Below, piece after piece: positions 17,093-25,107 of a stretch of DNA of 64,000 nt (within the stretch, counting starts at the first letter, position 1; every line of letters begins with the position of its first letter). The notes under the pieces were generated by a model, which did not search any database, was not told where the DNA came from, and worked only from the letters and a program-made list of their open reading frames with translations. Source of the DNA: an uncultured Candidatus Actinomarina sp. (GTDB lineage Bacteria; Actinomycetota; Acidimicrobiia; Actinomarinales; Actinomarinaceae); the NCBI GenBank assembly GCA_902533795.1, contig CACAND010000002.1, positions 1 through 64,000 on the forward strand. The letters are read 5' to 3'. Position numbers and translations under genes: made by a program.

Positions 17093-18265
17093 ATGTTAAT
17101 TTACACTGTAAAAAGATTTTTTGAAATGGTTATTGTCTTCTTTCTTTTTCTCGTGATTTCGTATTTATTATTTAATGCAATACCTGGTAATGCTTTTTCA
17201 AGCTTACTTTTGAATCCTTTATTACCACCTGAAGCCTATCAAAAAACTATTGAAGCGTTTGGACTTGATAAACCTCTTTATGAACGTGTTCAACTATATA
17301 TAATTAATTTTTTTAAGGGTGATTTTGGTTATTCCTACACTTATTATCCACGTACACCTATAGATCTAATTGCCGAAAGATTACCACGTACTTTAATGTT
17401 ATTTTCAATTGTCAATGTAATTGCTTTTTATACAGGCTTTCTAGTTGGAAAAATTCTTGCCTGGAGAAGGGGTTCTAAATCTGAAACATGGATAACTATA
17501 GGTTCGGTTTTTTCATACACAGTTTTTTATCCTTGGTTTGCATTAATGATGCTCTGGTTCTTTGGTTATAAAATGGATTGGTTTCCACTGGGTAAATTCT
17601 TAGTTCCTGAAAAATGGTACGATTCACCATATACAAGTGACGAGATCTTCTATACACTTATTCTATTTGTTACTGTTTCTTCATTTTTATTATTTCTTGT
17701 CTTTATATTTACTAGAAATATTGAATCGCTACAGAATCGAAGAAATGTAAGATTCTTAGGATTGTTGTCATTGTTTGCGCTTGCTGCAATGTACTGGAGC
17801 AACGGTGAAGCCGCTTTAAAACGTTTTTATGCAGCTGATATTGCTTTTCACATGATATTACCAACTTTTACTGTCACATTAGTAGCTTTTGCTGGAACTG
17901 CTCTTTTGACTCGTACTACAATGATGGAAGTTTTAAAAGATGATTATATTCTAACTGCAAGAGCAAAAGGTCTTAGCCAAAAAAGAATAAGAGATAGACA
18001 CGCAGCTAGAACGGCTTTATTACCAGTTGTAACTTCCTTTATTTTTACAATTATTACAATAATCGATGGATCAGTACTCACAGAATCAATCTTTTCATGG
18101 CCTGGTATGGGACAGCTTATTCTTGAAGCTGTTGTTCAAGAAGATATACCTCTTGCAATGGCTTCTTTTTCATTTATTGGGATTTTAGCTTTAATTGCTC
18201 ACTTTATTGCTGATATCTCTTATGCATTCTTGGATCCAAGAATAAGAATTAAAGCTGAGAATTAA
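17093..18265 (+). CDS. ABC transporter permease (DppB/OppB type)
   Basis: 390 residues, preceded by AAGGGG. The N-terminus YTVKRFFEMVIVFF and the region GNAFSSLL...LGLDKPLYERVQLYIINFFKGDFGYSYTY follow the DppB pattern. The ATPase-coupling loop is DYILTARAKGLSQKRIRDRH, and the end is MASFSFIGILALIAHFIADISYAFLDPRIR. Compared with ordinary DppB (about 310-340 residues) there is an extra hydrophobic pair at about residues 185-240, after the FPLGKFLVPEKWY loop. It forms the transmembrane pore with the next gene product. Confidence 0.9.
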   Translation: MLIYTVKRFFEMVIVFFLFLVISYLLFNAIPGNAFSSLLLNPLLPPEAYQKTIEAFGLDKPLYERVQLYIINFFKGDFGYSYTYYPRTPIDLIAERLPRTLMLFSIVNVIAFYTGFLVGKILAWRRGSKSETWITIGSVFSYTVFYPWFALMMLWFFGYKMDWFPLGKFLVPEKWYDSPYTSDEIFYTLILFVTVSSFLLFLVFIFTRNIESLQNRRNVRFLGLLSLFALAAMYWSNGEAALKRFYAADIAFHMILPTFTVTLVAFAGTALLTRTTMMEVLKDDYILTARAKGLSQKRIRDRHAARTALLPVVTSFIFTIITIIDGSVLTESIFSWPGMGQLILEAVVQEDIPLAMASFSFIGILALIAHFIADISYAFLDPRIRIKAEN

Positions 18266-18266
18266 T

Positions 18267-19331
18267 ATGGAGAATCAAAATATCGAAAGAGACATAAAAG
18301 CAACATTGAAAAAAAACTGGAGGCTTTTCAGACAAAGTCGTTTAGGCATTACCGGCTTGGTAATTGTAATTTTCTTTGGATTTCTAGCTATTTTACAACC
18401 AATTTTGTTTCTTACAAACGTTTGGGATGAAGCTACATATCATCCAGTTGTTGGTTACGACGCTGAACAAGTTACAAGAACAGTAGTTGAATGTCCTGAT
18501 GAATACCCCACAAGAGAATATGAAACTAAAGAAGATTGCCCTAGGGTAGATGAAGTTAACATTAGGTACCTAAAAGCATTTAATATTCAAGTAGAAGTTG
18601 GAGATTTATATGAATCTAATGTTCAGCCTGCGCCACCTTCATCGAGGCATTTGCTTGGTACAGATTCACTTGGGAGGGATATTTTTTCACAAATTATGGA
18701 AGGAAGTCAAGTTGCATTTTTATTAGGGCTCATTAGTGCAATTATCGGTGTTGGTATTTCAACTTTACTTGGTACTGCTGCTGCTTTTTATGGTGGTAAA
18801 TTAGACACATATTTGATGAGACAGTCTGATTTAGTTTTGATGCTACCTTCTTTACCATTTTTATTTATTATTTCAGCATTTGCTGAATTAAAAGTATGGC
18901 ACTTAGCAATCGTATTAGGTACGCTTGGTGGTCTTGGAGGTTCTGTAATAACAATTAAGTCTCAAGCTCTACAAGTAAAAGTTAAACCTTTTGTTGACTC
19001 AGCTAGAATCACCGGTGGGAGTAAAAGAAGAATAATGTTTTCACATATTCTTCCAAACGTTGCTCCTCTTGCTTTACTTTATATGGTATTTAGTGTCACT
19101 GGTGCAATTGCATCTGAAAGTGTTTTATCTTTCCTTGGTCTTCTTAACATAGATATGAGTTGGGGCATAATGATTTATTTGGCACAAACTGAGGGATTTA
19201 TTTTTACAGGACTTAAATATTGGTGGCTTATATTACCAGCGGGATTAGCGGTAACTTTATTAGCTGGTGGATTCTACTTAGTAGGTAGGGGATTAGACGA
19301 TGTATTTAATCCTAGATTGAGAAGAAGATAA
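18267..19331 (+). CDS. ABC transporter permease (DppC/OppC type)
   Basis: 354 residues, one base after the previous stop. The N-terminal cytoplasmic helix RLFRQSRLGITGLVIV is characteristic of OppC. The conserved HLLGTDSLGRDIFSQ lies at residues 128-142, about 50-60 positions later than usual, because of an extra external segment (about 50-125) with two cysteines (76 and 91) that could form a disulfide. The coupling loop is FVDSARITGGSKRRIMFSHILPN. It pairs with the DppB-type permease. Confidence 0.9.
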   Translation: MENQNIERDIKATLKKNWRLFRQSRLGITGLVIVIFFGFLAILQPILFLTNVWDEATYHPVVGYDAEQVTRTVVECPDEYPTREYETKEDCPRVDEVNIRYLKAFNIQVEVGDLYESNVQPAPPSSRHLLGTDSLGRDIFSQIMEGSQVAFLLGLISAIIGVGISTLLGTAAAFYGGKLDTYLMRQSDLVLMLPSLPFLFIISAFAELKVWHLAIVLGTLGGLGGSVITIKSQALQVKVKPFVDSARITGGSKRRIMFSHILPNVAPLALLYMVFSVTGAIASESVLSFLGLLNIDMSWGIMIYLAQTEGFIFTGLKYWWLILPAGLAVTLLAGGFYLVGRGLDDVFNPRLRRR

Positions 19332-19333
19332 AT

Positions 19334-20308
19334 ATGTCTCAAAAGCTATTAGAAGTAACAAATTTATCAATGCATTATGACACACTTGATGGAAATGTCG
19401 ATGCAGTTAAAAATGTATCATTTACCGTCAATAGTGGAGAATCATTCGGACTAGTAGGAGAATCAGGATGTGGTAAAACTTCTGTGGCTATGACATTACT
19501 TCAACTCCAACCGGATAATTCAGTCATTACTGAAGGAAGCATAAAGCTTGAAGGAAAAGAGCTGATAGGACTATCAGAAAACGATCTTAGAAAAGTTAGA
19601 TGGGACAGTATAAGTATCGTGTTTCAAGGTGCTATGAATGCTTGGAATCCAGTAATAAAAATCGGTGAACAAATACGAGAGGCTATGCGTGAGCATTATC
19701 CTCAAAACTCAAAACAAGAAAATATAAACAAGATTAATGAATTATTCAAAATGGTTGGCTTAGATGAATCAATATCTGAAAGATTCCCACATGAACTTTC
19801 TGGAGGTATGAAACAAAGAGCTGTTATAGCACTTGCCTTATCTTGTGATCCAAAGATTATCATTGCAGATGAACCAACTACAGCATTAGACGTTGTTATT
19901 CAAGATCAAATTTTAAATGAAATTAAAAAAGTACAAAATTTATTAGGACTAAGTTTAATTTATATTTCTCATGATATTGCAGTAATTGCTGAAATGACGG
20001 ATAAGATTGCTGTAATGTATGCAGGCTCAATTGTTGAGATCGGCCCAACACAATCTGTTTTTGAATCACCTAAACATTCTTACACAAGAGCACTTCTAGA
20101 TTCTACACCATCAATACGCGGGGAGAAAAAAAAACTACGATCACTTGATGGTGAGCCCCCAAGTTTAATAAATGAAATTCAAGGTTGTTCTTTTTCCCCT
20201 CGATGTCCTTCACCATCCTCTGGTTGTAAAAACCAATCTGTTGAAATGGGTCTGATACAAATAGGTGAGGAACATTTTGTTGATAAATGTTGTTCGGAGT
20301 GTGTTTAA
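19334..20308 (+). CDS. ABC transporter ATP-binding protein (DppD/OppD type)
   Basis: 324 residues. Walker A GESGCGKT, signature LSGGMKQR, Walker B IIIADEPTTALD and the switch histidine in SHDIAV are all present. The C-terminus has the oligopeptide-transporter extension with four or more cysteines (GCSFSPRCP...GCKN...CCSEC), characteristic of OppD/DppD and in several members a metal- or cluster-binding element. It abuts the second ATPase gene with no gap. Confidence 0.93.
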   Translation: MSQKLLEVTNLSMHYDTLDGNVDAVKNVSFTVNSGESFGLVGESGCGKTSVAMTLLQLQPDNSVITEGSIKLEGKELIGLSENDLRKVRWDSISIVFQGAMNAWNPVIKIGEQIREAMREHYPQNSKQENINKINELFKMVGLDESISERFPHELSGGMKQRAVIALALSCDPKIIIADEPTTALDVVIQDQILNEIKKVQNLLGLSLIYISHDIAVIAEMTDKIAVMYAGSIVEIGPTQSVFESPKHSYTRALLDSTPSIRGEKKKLRSLDGEPPSLINEIQGCSFSPRCPSPSSGCKNQSVEMGLIQIGEEHFVDKCCSECV

Positions 20309-21268
20309 ATGGGTAAAAATATTTTAGAAGTTAGAAATTTAGTCAAACATTTTGAAGTTTCAAAAAGTGTATTTTCTAGAAATAAAAAAATAGTAAAAGC
20401 TGTTGACGGTATAAGTTTTGATATAAAAGCTGGTGAAACACTTGGTTTAGTAGGACAGAGTGGTTGTGGTAAGACTACAACTGCTAGGTCATTGTGTTTA
20501 CTTGATCCAAAAACCTCAGGAACTGTAAATTTCAACAATCCAGAAACATCCAAAATGGAATCAATTGATGAAATTGATGATGATGGAATTCGTGTGTTCA
20601 GAAGAAATATGCAAATGATATTTCAAGATCCCTACGAATCCCTAAATCCTAGATGGACCATTAAAGATATAATCAAAGAACCACTTGATATTCACAATAT
20701 TGGATCATTAGCAGAAAGAGAAGATGCAATTGTTGAAATTTTAAGGACTGTTGGTTTGACGCCACCAGAGAATTATCTCAAAAGGTATCCTCATGAAATA
20801 TCAGGTGGTCAAAGACAAAGAGTATCAATTGCCCGCACACTCGTTATGAAACCAAAATTTGTAATATGTGATGAGCCTACGTCCATGTTAGATGTATCTA
20901 TTCGTATTTCAATTATGGATTTAATGCTAAATCTTGCAAAAGAATTAGATGTATCTTATTTATACATAACGCATGATTTGGCCGTTGCGCGCTACATGTG
21001 TAATAGAATCGCTGTGATGTTTAATGGAAAAATTGTTGAGATTGCTGAAACAGAAGAATTATTACAAAATCCAATTCATCCGTACACAAAAAGATTAATA
21101 TCATCAATTCCAATTCCAGATCCATCATATAAAAGAGAACGGTATGAAATTAACTTTGATGAACTAGATAAAATTATTTCTAATAATACTGATGAACAAA
21201 TGGTTGATGTTGGAAATGAGCATTTAGTCGCAACCCATGATACGAAAGGTTTCTTTATTGAAACTTAA
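20309..21268 (+). CDS. ABC transporter ATP-binding protein (DppF/OppF type)
   Basis: 319 residues. Walker A GQSGCGKT, Q-loop MIFQDPYESLNPRWT (characteristic of OppF), signature ISGGQRQR and Walker B FVICDEPTSMLD. The D-loop/H-switch THDLAVARYMCNRIAVMFNGKIVE is also intact. Unlike the preceding ATPase it lacks the Cys-rich C-terminal extension and ends in an acidic tail. It completes a full five-gene importer (binding protein, two permeases, two ATPases). Confidence 0.93.
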   Translation: MGKNILEVRNLVKHFEVSKSVFSRNKKIVKAVDGISFDIKAGETLGLVGQSGCGKTTTARSLCLLDPKTSGTVNFNNPETSKMESIDEIDDDGIRVFRRNMQMIFQDPYESLNPRWTIKDIIKEPLDIHNIGSLAEREDAIVEILRTVGLTPPENYLKRYPHEISGGQRQRVSIARTLVMKPKFVICDEPTSMLDVSIRISIMDLMLNLAKELDVSYLYITHDLAVARYMCNRIAVMFNGKIVEIAETEELLQNPIHPYTKRLISSIPIPDPSYKRERYEINFDELDKIISNNTDEQMVDVGNEHLVATHDTKGFFIET

Positions 21269-21785
21269 AGATTTTCTTTTATTGCCAAATCTTATTACAA
21301 TTTCAAGACTCATTGTTTCAATATACTTATTTTTATATTATTCAATATCTGATTTCTCGACTGCTGTGTTGGTGACTCTAATTGCATTAATTGGGATCTC
21401 AGATTCAATAGATGGTATTGTTGCTAGGAAGCTTAATCAGGTAAGTAAACTAGGTACAATCTTAGATCCTGTTTGCGATAGAACAGTTTTTATATTACTT
21501 TTATTTTGGTTATCAGATATATTTCCCAATTGGTTTTTTTATGGAGTTATATTACGAGAATTTTTAGTTTTACTCGGCTCAATCTACGTACTTTTAAATA
21601 CAAAAACATTAACAGTTTCTAATTATGGAAAATTTGGGACTGTATTAATATTTTTTTCAATTTGTTTTTTTGTTATAAATAATGCAAATGAATCAATATT
21701 CTTTATGTTTTTTGGTGCTATTTCATTAATTTTTTACTACTTTGTTGCATTAGAATATCTCTATAGAATTATTAAAGATGAATAA
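21237..21785 (+). CDS. CDP-alcohol phosphatidyltransferase
   Basis: A 182-residue membrane enzyme of phospholipid synthesis. The family motif DG-x2-AR-x8-G-x3-D-x3-D is visible, starting at DSIDGIVAR and ending GTILDPVCD. Four to five hydrophobic segments follow the LLPNLITISRLIVS start region. It is probably PgsA-like (phosphatidylglycerophosphate synthase); mycobacteria have pgsA2 just upstream of the garA-MerR cluster, as here. The ATG at 21237 overlaps the ATPase gene by 32 bases; TTG 21258 is an alternative. Confidence 0.85.
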   Translation: MIRKVSLLKLKDFLLLPNLITISRLIVSIYLFLYYSISDFSTAVLVTLIALIGISDSIDGIVARKLNQVSKLGTILDPVCDRTVFILLLFWLSDIFPNWFFYGVILREFLVLLGSIYVLLNTKTLTVSNYGKFGTVLIFFSICFFVINNANESIFFMFFGAISLIFYYFVALEYLYRIIKDE

Positions 21786-22128
21786 CGATACTATACCATT
21801 TGAAGATTCACTTTTTATTAATCAAGAGGCAAAATATATACTTTCACTCTTAAACGATGATGTAAAGTCTTCGTCGTGGCTTCTTACAAATGGCATTCAT
21901 AAAATAGGAAGATTAGAAAACAAAGAAATAATATTGGATGATGTTACTGTATCCAGAAACCATGGGTATATAAGTGTAGATGACGAAGAAATAATAATTG
22001 TTGATGAAGGGTCAACAAATGGAATATTTATAAATGGTGAACTTAAATCTGAAAGCAACTTGCAATCTGGTTTTAGAATACAAATCGGAAAATTTAATTT
22101 AATAGTTACAAAGGTTGAAAAGAAATGA
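21778..22128 (+). CDS. FHA-domain protein (GarA-like position)
   Basis: A 116-residue protein, mostly one forkhead-associated phosphothreonine-binding domain. Motifs: GR (44-45), SRNH (59-62) and STNG (79-82) followed by a second NG. By position (before MerR and DUF151) it corresponds to GarA, which regulates 2-oxoglutarate metabolism in Mycobacterium. GarA has an N-terminal threonine pair phosphorylated by PknB/PknG; the N-terminus here has only one Thr (residue 5) and no ETT-like motif. Regulation by phosphorylation is therefore doubtful. Confidence 0.85.
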   Translation: MNNDTIPFEDSLFINQEAKYILSLLNDDVKSSSWLLTNGIHKIGRLENKEIILDDVTVSRNHGYISVDDEEIIIVDEGSTNGIFINGELKSESNLQSGFRIQIGKFNLIVTKVEKK

Positions 22129-22700
22129 ATATTGGAGACGCATCTAAATTAATAAAAAAAGATTTTCCGTCAATATCAATATCTCGTATAAGATTTTTGG
22201 AAAAAGAAGGTTTAATAAAACCTAGAAGATCAAAAGGTGGAACTAGAAGCTTTACAGACAAAGATATACTTAAAATCAAAAAAATTTTAGATCTTCAAGA
22301 AAACCAATATTACACACTTAAAGCAATTAAAAATAATCCAAAACTTCTTTTAGGAAAAAGTGAAAAATCAAAGATTATTATTGATCAATACTCTAAACAT
22401 GATGCATTAAAAAAATCTGGATTAAAAGAAGAAGACTTTGATGAATTAATTGATTATAAGTATGAGTTTAAAAAAGACGTTTATACCCATAATGATGTTG
22501 AAAGATTTTCTGCATTAGCTTACTTATTTTCAATGGGCCTTGGTGTGAAAAATTTGTCAGTACTCAAGTCAATGTCTGACAGGGGAGTAGGATTCTTTGA
22601 AACTTTTTTTAAATTTTCTGACAATGATCCCGATGAAATAAAATTATCTGTAGAAAAATTTTCAGAGATAATTGGGAGTTATATATTAGAAGACTTATAG
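22125..22700 (+). CDS. MerR-family transcriptional regulator (FHA-linked)
   Basis: 191 residues with an ATGA overlap. The N-terminal winged helix-turn-helix is MerR-like: IGDASKLIKK, SRIRFLEKEGLIKPRRSKGGTRSFTDKD. The C-terminal half contains a second HTH-like or effector region (VERFSALAYLFSMGLGVKNLSVLKSM) instead of a metal-binding loop. The position corresponds to mycobacterial Rv1828, the MerR next to garA. No metal-binding cysteines are present. Target genes are unknown. Confidence 0.85.
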   Translation: MNIGDASKLIKKDFPSISISRIRFLEKEGLIKPRRSKGGTRSFTDKDILKIKKILDLQENQYYTLKAIKNNPKLLLGKSEKSKIIIDQYSKHDALKKSGLKEEDFDELIDYKYEFKKDVYTHNDVERFSALAYLFSMGLGVKNLSVLKSMSDRGVGFFETFFKFSDNDPDEIKLSVEKFSEIIGSYILEDL

Positions 22701-23767
22701 CATTTACTGTAATAATAACTGTTGTAATTAATTCCAATGCCTTCAGTGAAGAAATTGAAGAAGGACTTTTAACTACTGATTATTACTTATCATACGATTT
22801 AGTTAATGAAGAAATAATGTTTACTAGTAATGCCGATGAGCGTATTTCACCTGCATCTTTAACAAAATTAATGACCGCGTTATTGATAGTAGATTCATAT
22901 AATTTAGGAGAATTAATTGAAATAAATTTCCCTGAGGAATATGTTTATGAAGGAAAAGTAGCATATTTGGAATCAGGACAACAAATGACAGTTGAAAGTT
23001 TGTTGGAATTTATACTTATTTACTCTGCTAATGATGCTTGTATTGCTGCAGCAATGATTGTAAGTGGGGATTTTGATAAATTTATTAATCTCATGAATAA
23101 TAAAGCAGTTAAGTTGGGTATGAATAATACAAACTTCAATAATCCAGATGGACTAGATGCTGATAATCATTTTACTTCACTTAACGACCTGTTGATTCTA
23201 TCAAAAGAAGTCCTAAAAAATATTGAGTTATTAACTATAATTATGAAACCAAGTTTCATATCAGACATAGAAGGTAATGATAAAGTTTATTTAAATACTA
23301 ATAAATTAATTGAAAAAAATTATTTGGGCCTTAAAACGGGGTGGACGAATGAAGCAGGACTTACTTTTATAGGAGTTAATCAATCAAATAATAGAGATAT
23401 ATTGACTATCGTAAACAAATCAACTGTAAACGAGAACAAAGATAATCATTTTTCGGATACTGAAATACTTTATACAGTATCAATTGATACATTTAAAAAT
23501 AATATTTTATTAGAGACTAATGAAGATGTATACATAATCCGTAATGGTATTACAACAGCAACTATTAAAAATGATGAATCATGGATTGTATTTGGTAATA
23601 GATATACAGAAAATAAAATATCACTAGATGCTGTTGATGTAAACAAAATTGAATTAAAAGTAAATGAAAGTTCATACGATATAAAAATTCCTAAATCTAT
23701 CAATAAAAAAATTTGGAAATTTGATTTTACAAAATTTTTATTTTTTAATGCAAATCAAAATACGTAA
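22685..23767 (+). CDS. dacA: D-alanyl-D-alanine carboxypeptidase (S11), probable AUU start
   Basis: Penicillin-binding peptidase S11, which trims the terminal D-Ala from peptidoglycan pentapeptides. The catalytic motifs are SLTK (Ser58-Lys61), SAN (YSANDAC) and KTG (LKTGWTNEAG). The first in-frame ATG (22817) would cut off the secretion signal. The frame is open further upstream to 22637 and encodes a typical signal peptide: RRLIAFTVIITVVI then NSNAFS. The only plausible start before it is ATT 22685, with GGGAG six bases upstream. That gives 360 residues and a 16-base overlap with the MerR gene. No C-terminal PBP5-like membrane anchor is evident. Confidence 0.85.
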   Translation: MRRLIAFTVIITVVINSNAFSEEIEEGLLTTDYYLSYDLVNEEIMFTSNADERISPASLTKLMTALLIVDSYNLGELIEINFPEEYVYEGKVAYLESGQQMTVESLLEFILIYSANDACIAAAMIVSGDFDKFINLMNNKAVKLGMNNTNFNNPDGLDADNHFTSLNDLLILSKEVLKNIELLTIIMKPSFISDIEGNDKVYLNTNKLIEKNYLGLKTGWTNEAGLTFIGVNQSNNRDILTIVNKSTVNENKDNHFSDTEILYTVSIDTFKNNILLETNEDVYIIRNGITTATIKNDESWIVFGNRYTENKISLDAVDVNKIELKVNESSYDIKIPKSINKKIWKFDFTKFLFFNANQNT

Positions 23768-23782
23768 TAATTCAATATATTT

Positions 23783-23810
23783 TTTAACAAATTTTTGAAT
23801 ATTCTATTCT
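23783..23810 (+). promoter_or_regulatory. Candidate leaderless promoter of the DUF151 gene
   Basis: TTTAAC (23783-23788), a 16-base spacer, TATTCT (23805-23810), then 6 bases to GTG 23817. No Shine-Dalgarno sequence lies before the start. Confidence 0.45.
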
Positions 23811-23816
23811 TATATT

Positions 23817-24296
23817 GTGAACAAAAATATCATAGTTGAAGTTAATAGCATAAGATTAGAAGAGAATACCGAAACACCCATTATGTTATTATTAGATCCA
23901 TCTTCGCAAAAAGTATTGCCTATTTGGATTGGCACCATTGAAGCTGTTTCAATAGCGTATGCGCAAGAAGGTATCAAGCACCCAAGGCCTCAAACACATG
24001 ATTTGATCATAGATATTATAGAATCATTAAATGGAACAATAGATGAAGTTGTAATATCTGACCTAAAAGATAATACATATTTTGCTGAAATTGTCATACT
24101 AGGTGATCATGGAAAAGTATCATTATCGTCTAGACCCAGTGATGCTATTGCTTTAGCTCTTAGGACAGATACAACAATATCAGTTAATGGTGATTTATTT
24201 TTGAACAATTCTATTGATTTAATACATGATAAAACCAATGAAATTGAGGAATTTAAGTCCTTTTTGGAAAATATAGAACCAGAGGATTTTGTTTAA
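23817..24296 (+). CDS. DUF151 bifunctional nuclease family protein
   Basis: A 159-residue protein. Signature regions: LLLDPSSQKVLPIWIGTIEAVSI near the N-terminus, and VSLSSRPSDAIALALRT in the middle (the SRPSDAIALA motif defines the family). A plant relative was described as a bifunctional nuclease; the bacterial role is not settled. The gene lies between two MerR genes, matching the mycobacterial Rv1827-Rv1830 order, with the carboxypeptidase gene inserted. GTG start, probably leaderless. Confidence 0.92.
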   Translation: MNKNIIVEVNSIRLEENTETPIMLLLDPSSQKVLPIWIGTIEAVSIAYAQEGIKHPRPQTHDLIIDIIESLNGTIDEVVISDLKDNTYFAEIVILGDHGKVSLSSRPSDAIALALRTDTTISVNGDLFLNNSIDLIHDKTNEIEEFKSFLENIEPEDFV

Positions 24297-24300
24297 AACC

Positions 24301-24328
24301 TTGATTTAATCTTTTATCATAGTAGATT
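24301..24328 (+). promoter_or_regulatory. Leaderless promoter of the second MerR gene
   Basis: TTGATT (24301-24306), a 16-base spacer, TAGATT (24323-24328), then 6 bases to ATG 24335. The spacing is identical to the der promoter, and the -35 region is nearly identical to the pyrG candidate. Confidence 0.5.
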
Positions 24329-24334
24329 TACCTT

Positions 24335-24778
24335 ATGCAACAGGGTTACACAGGTCCAGAAGTTTGTAATATTACTGGAATATCTTATAGGCAATTAGAT
24401 CACTGGACATCAACAAAACTAGTTGATGCATCTATTAGAAATATAAAAGGATCTGGTTACCATAGGATTTATTCATTTCAAGATATTATCAAAATAAAAC
24501 TAGTTAATAAATTGAGAGAAGCCGGGGTTAGTTTACAAAAGATAAGGCTAGCTTTAAAAAATATTAAACAAATTCTTGGTAAGAATATAAATTTATCAGA
24601 TGTATCTTTATTTTCTGATGGAAAATCAATATATGTCATAACCAATAACAATGAGATGTTAGATTTAATAAAACAAGGGCAAGCAGTTTTTGGTATATCA
24701 CTAGGGCCAATTCACACAGAAACGGAAGCAGAAATTCATTCTCTATATCCAGAGAAAATATCTGCTAAAAATGCATGA
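24335..24778 (+). CDS. MerR-family transcriptional regulator
   Basis: 147 residues. The N-terminal winged helix reads GYTGPEVCNITGISYRQLDHW, then HRIYSFQDIIKIKLVNKLREAGVSLQKIR, the classic MerR arrangement. The C-terminal part (DGKSIYVITNNNEMLDLIKQGQAVFGI) resembles mycobacterial Rv1830, which lies in the same place after DUF151. In mycobacteria that regulator influences cell-division genes; function here is inference. The end overlaps the next gene (ATGA). Confidence 0.88.
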   Translation: MQQGYTGPEVCNITGISYRQLDHWTSTKLVDASIRNIKGSGYHRIYSFQDIIKIKLVNKLREAGVSLQKIRLALKNIKQILGKNINLSDVSLFSDGKSIYVITNNNEMLDLIKQGQAVFGISLGPIHTETEAEIHSLYPEKISAKNA

Positions 24779-25107
24779 TATTTGCTCATCCATCAGAAAA
24801 ATTATTTTCAGATCATTTGGATTTATTTGATATAGAGTGGATTTATGAACCAGTAAGTTTTCCATTGGAGTGGGGTAGTGGATCAATTAAAAAAATGTTT
24901 ACTCCAGATTTTTATTTACCTTCCTTAGATTTATTTGTTGAAATTACAACTATGAATAAAAATTTAATTACAAGAAAAAGAAAAAAATTAAAGTTAGCAA
25001 CAAAACTTTATCCTGAAATAAATTTTAAATTGTTAAATGAACAAGATTTTTATAATATTCTTAGTAAAAATGAATCAGAAATCATTCAAAAAGCTGTAGC
25101 TAGCTGA
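24775..25107 (+). CDS. Small PD-(D/E)XK-like protein of unknown function
   Basis: 110 residues, coupled to the MerR gene. The pattern FTPDFYLP-x6-FVEITTMN, followed by basic RKRKKLKL and YPEINFKLL, looks like the core of a restriction-endonuclease-like fold: PD, then E-x-T where Lys is usual, then a strand. Similar small proteins occur widely in Actinomycetota without known function. The missing Lys of the D/E-x-K triad leaves catalysis doubtful. The 3' end overlaps the convergent adenosine deaminase gene by 33 bases. Confidence 0.6.
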   Translation: MIFAHPSEKLFSDHLDLFDIEWIYEPVSFPLEWGSGSIKKMFTPDFYLPSLDLFVEITTMNKNLITRKRKKLKLATKLYPEINFKLLNEQDFYNILSKNESEIIQKAVAS

